DNA of 5,226 bases from Bdellovibrionales bacterium (GTDB lineage Bacteria > Bdellovibrionota > Bdellovibrionia > Bdellovibrionales > UBA1609), in the NCBI GenBank assembly GCA_020435085.1, contig JAGRAB010000051.1, forward strand, positions 1-5,226, read 5' to 3'. Position 1 is the stretch's first letter. Each line of letters starts with the position of its first letter. Shown here piece after piece: positions 4,700 through 5,226 of this stretch. The notes below the pieces were generated by a model, which was not told the DNA's origin, searched no databases, and saw only the letters and a program-made list of their open reading frames with translations. The translations under genes were made by a program, and so were the position numbers.

Positions 4700-5226
4700 C
4701 TATATTTCAATACCATTGATATATCGATCCATGGTTGATAACCCTAGTTGCTCAATCGCCGCTCGCTGGTTACAAGAACGACAGAGAACTCTTAAATTCT
4801 CGACCTTATTACTACCGCCACGAGCCACACTCACTTGATGATCTATTTGAAGAAAGTACTTGGAACCGCAGTTTTCACATTTTTTCTCAGCCTTTTTAAA
4901 AACAATCGCTCTCTTGGCAGCACTGAGGCTTCGAGGGTTTTGACTGGGTTGTTTCCTTACTTTTGGTTTCACCTCTGTTCGTGGCTCTGTCACTTGCAAT
5001 TTTTCCTCAACAAGATGTTGCAGTAATTCTTGCTCACAGTGAATATTTAATCTTGATTTTAAAAGTTGCAGTTGATCGCGATCCAAGTAAATTTTTAATA
5101 ATGTTTTATCTCCGATATTACGTTTACTAGGCTTTTTATCTAATGAAACTTCAAAATTATTTTCATGAGCAATTTTTTCTAGTTCTCTTTCGCACTCTCT
5201 CGTACTCTTGTTTTTTACTCTCTCAA
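4700..5226 (-). CDS. HNH endonuclease, C-terminal part; 5' end beyond the window
   Basis: The frame is open from the TAG (4702-4700) to the right window edge, so the gene is partial and about 175 residues are visible. A TTG at 5086 is only an internal codon: the sequence upstream of it still encodes convincing protein (KSTRECERELEKIA, then LLKIYLDRDQLQLLKSRL). The N-terminal visible part is helical and charged, then comes a basic Pro/Lys/Arg linker (EPRTEVKPKVRKQPSQNPRS). The HNH domain follows: AKRAIVFKKAEKKCENCGS, LQIDHQVSVARGGSNKVENL and RVLCRSCNQRAA. CENC and CRSC supply four zinc ligands; the IDH histidine and ENLR asparagine are the expected metal/catalytic residues. This layout matches a multicopy HNH family I recall from Bdellovibrio-like genomes. 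It probably cleaves or nicks DNA in the cytoplasm. Substrate and role are unknown, with mobile-element or restriction roles possible but unsupported here. Confidence 0.88.
   Translation of the reverse strand, partial: ERVKNKSTRECERELEKIAHENNFEVSLDKKPSKRNIGDKTLLKIYLDRDQLQLLKSRLNIHCEQELLQHLVEEKLQVTEPRTEVKPKVRKQPSQNPRSLSAAKRAIVFKKAEKKCENCGSKYFLQIDHQVSVARGGSNKVENLRVLCRSCNQRAAIEQLGLSTMDRYINGIEI

Overview
The window is AT-rich, gene-dense DNA from a Gram-negative (diderm) bacterium. Exported proteins, a small outer-membrane-type beta-barrel and Sec signal peptides support a diderm. The HNH protein at the right edge has a long helical N-terminal part (KSTRECEREL-type segment) that I associate from memory with Bdellovibrio/Bacteriovorax-like bacteria. 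Assignment to Bdellovibrionota is therefore a reasonable inference, not a proof. TAA ends most genes, so no code change is evident.

Layout: (1) Positions 1-102 hold the 3' end of a + strand membrane-protein gene, possibly lgt. It overlaps by 35 bp the 3' end of a - strand beta-barrel gene (68-550, GTG start). (2) The divergent gap 551-634 carries a good sigma70-type promoter and a perfect 8-bp inverted repeat. They serve a + strand DUF4399 gene (635-1069) that is interrupted by an in-frame TAA at 809-811. (3) The 175-nt gap 1070-1244 is rich in secondary structure. It has a terminator-like hairpin, a possible 22-codon leader ORF and an inverted repeat that could mask the start of the next gene. 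(4) A soluble diguanylate cyclase with an intact GGEEF site follows (1245-2348, TTG start), and then a 164-nt gap with an intrinsic terminator. (5) A probable two-gene operon encodes a secreted, minimal RHS/YD-repeat-like protein (2513-3508) and a secreted subtilisin-like serine protease (3527-4690). (6) A convergent - strand HNH nuclease gene (4700-5226) runs off the right edge. Its reading frame stays open to the last base, so its true start lies outside.

The window has no rRNA, tRNA, CRISPR array or transposase that I could see. The most notable points are the nonsense codon in an otherwise intact DUF4399 gene, the structured leader before the diguanylate cyclase, and the pairing of a toxin-less RHS-like secreted protein with a subtilase. 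I see no clear evidence for a wholly new system; the RHS-like/subtilase pair is the best candidate for an undescribed functional unit.
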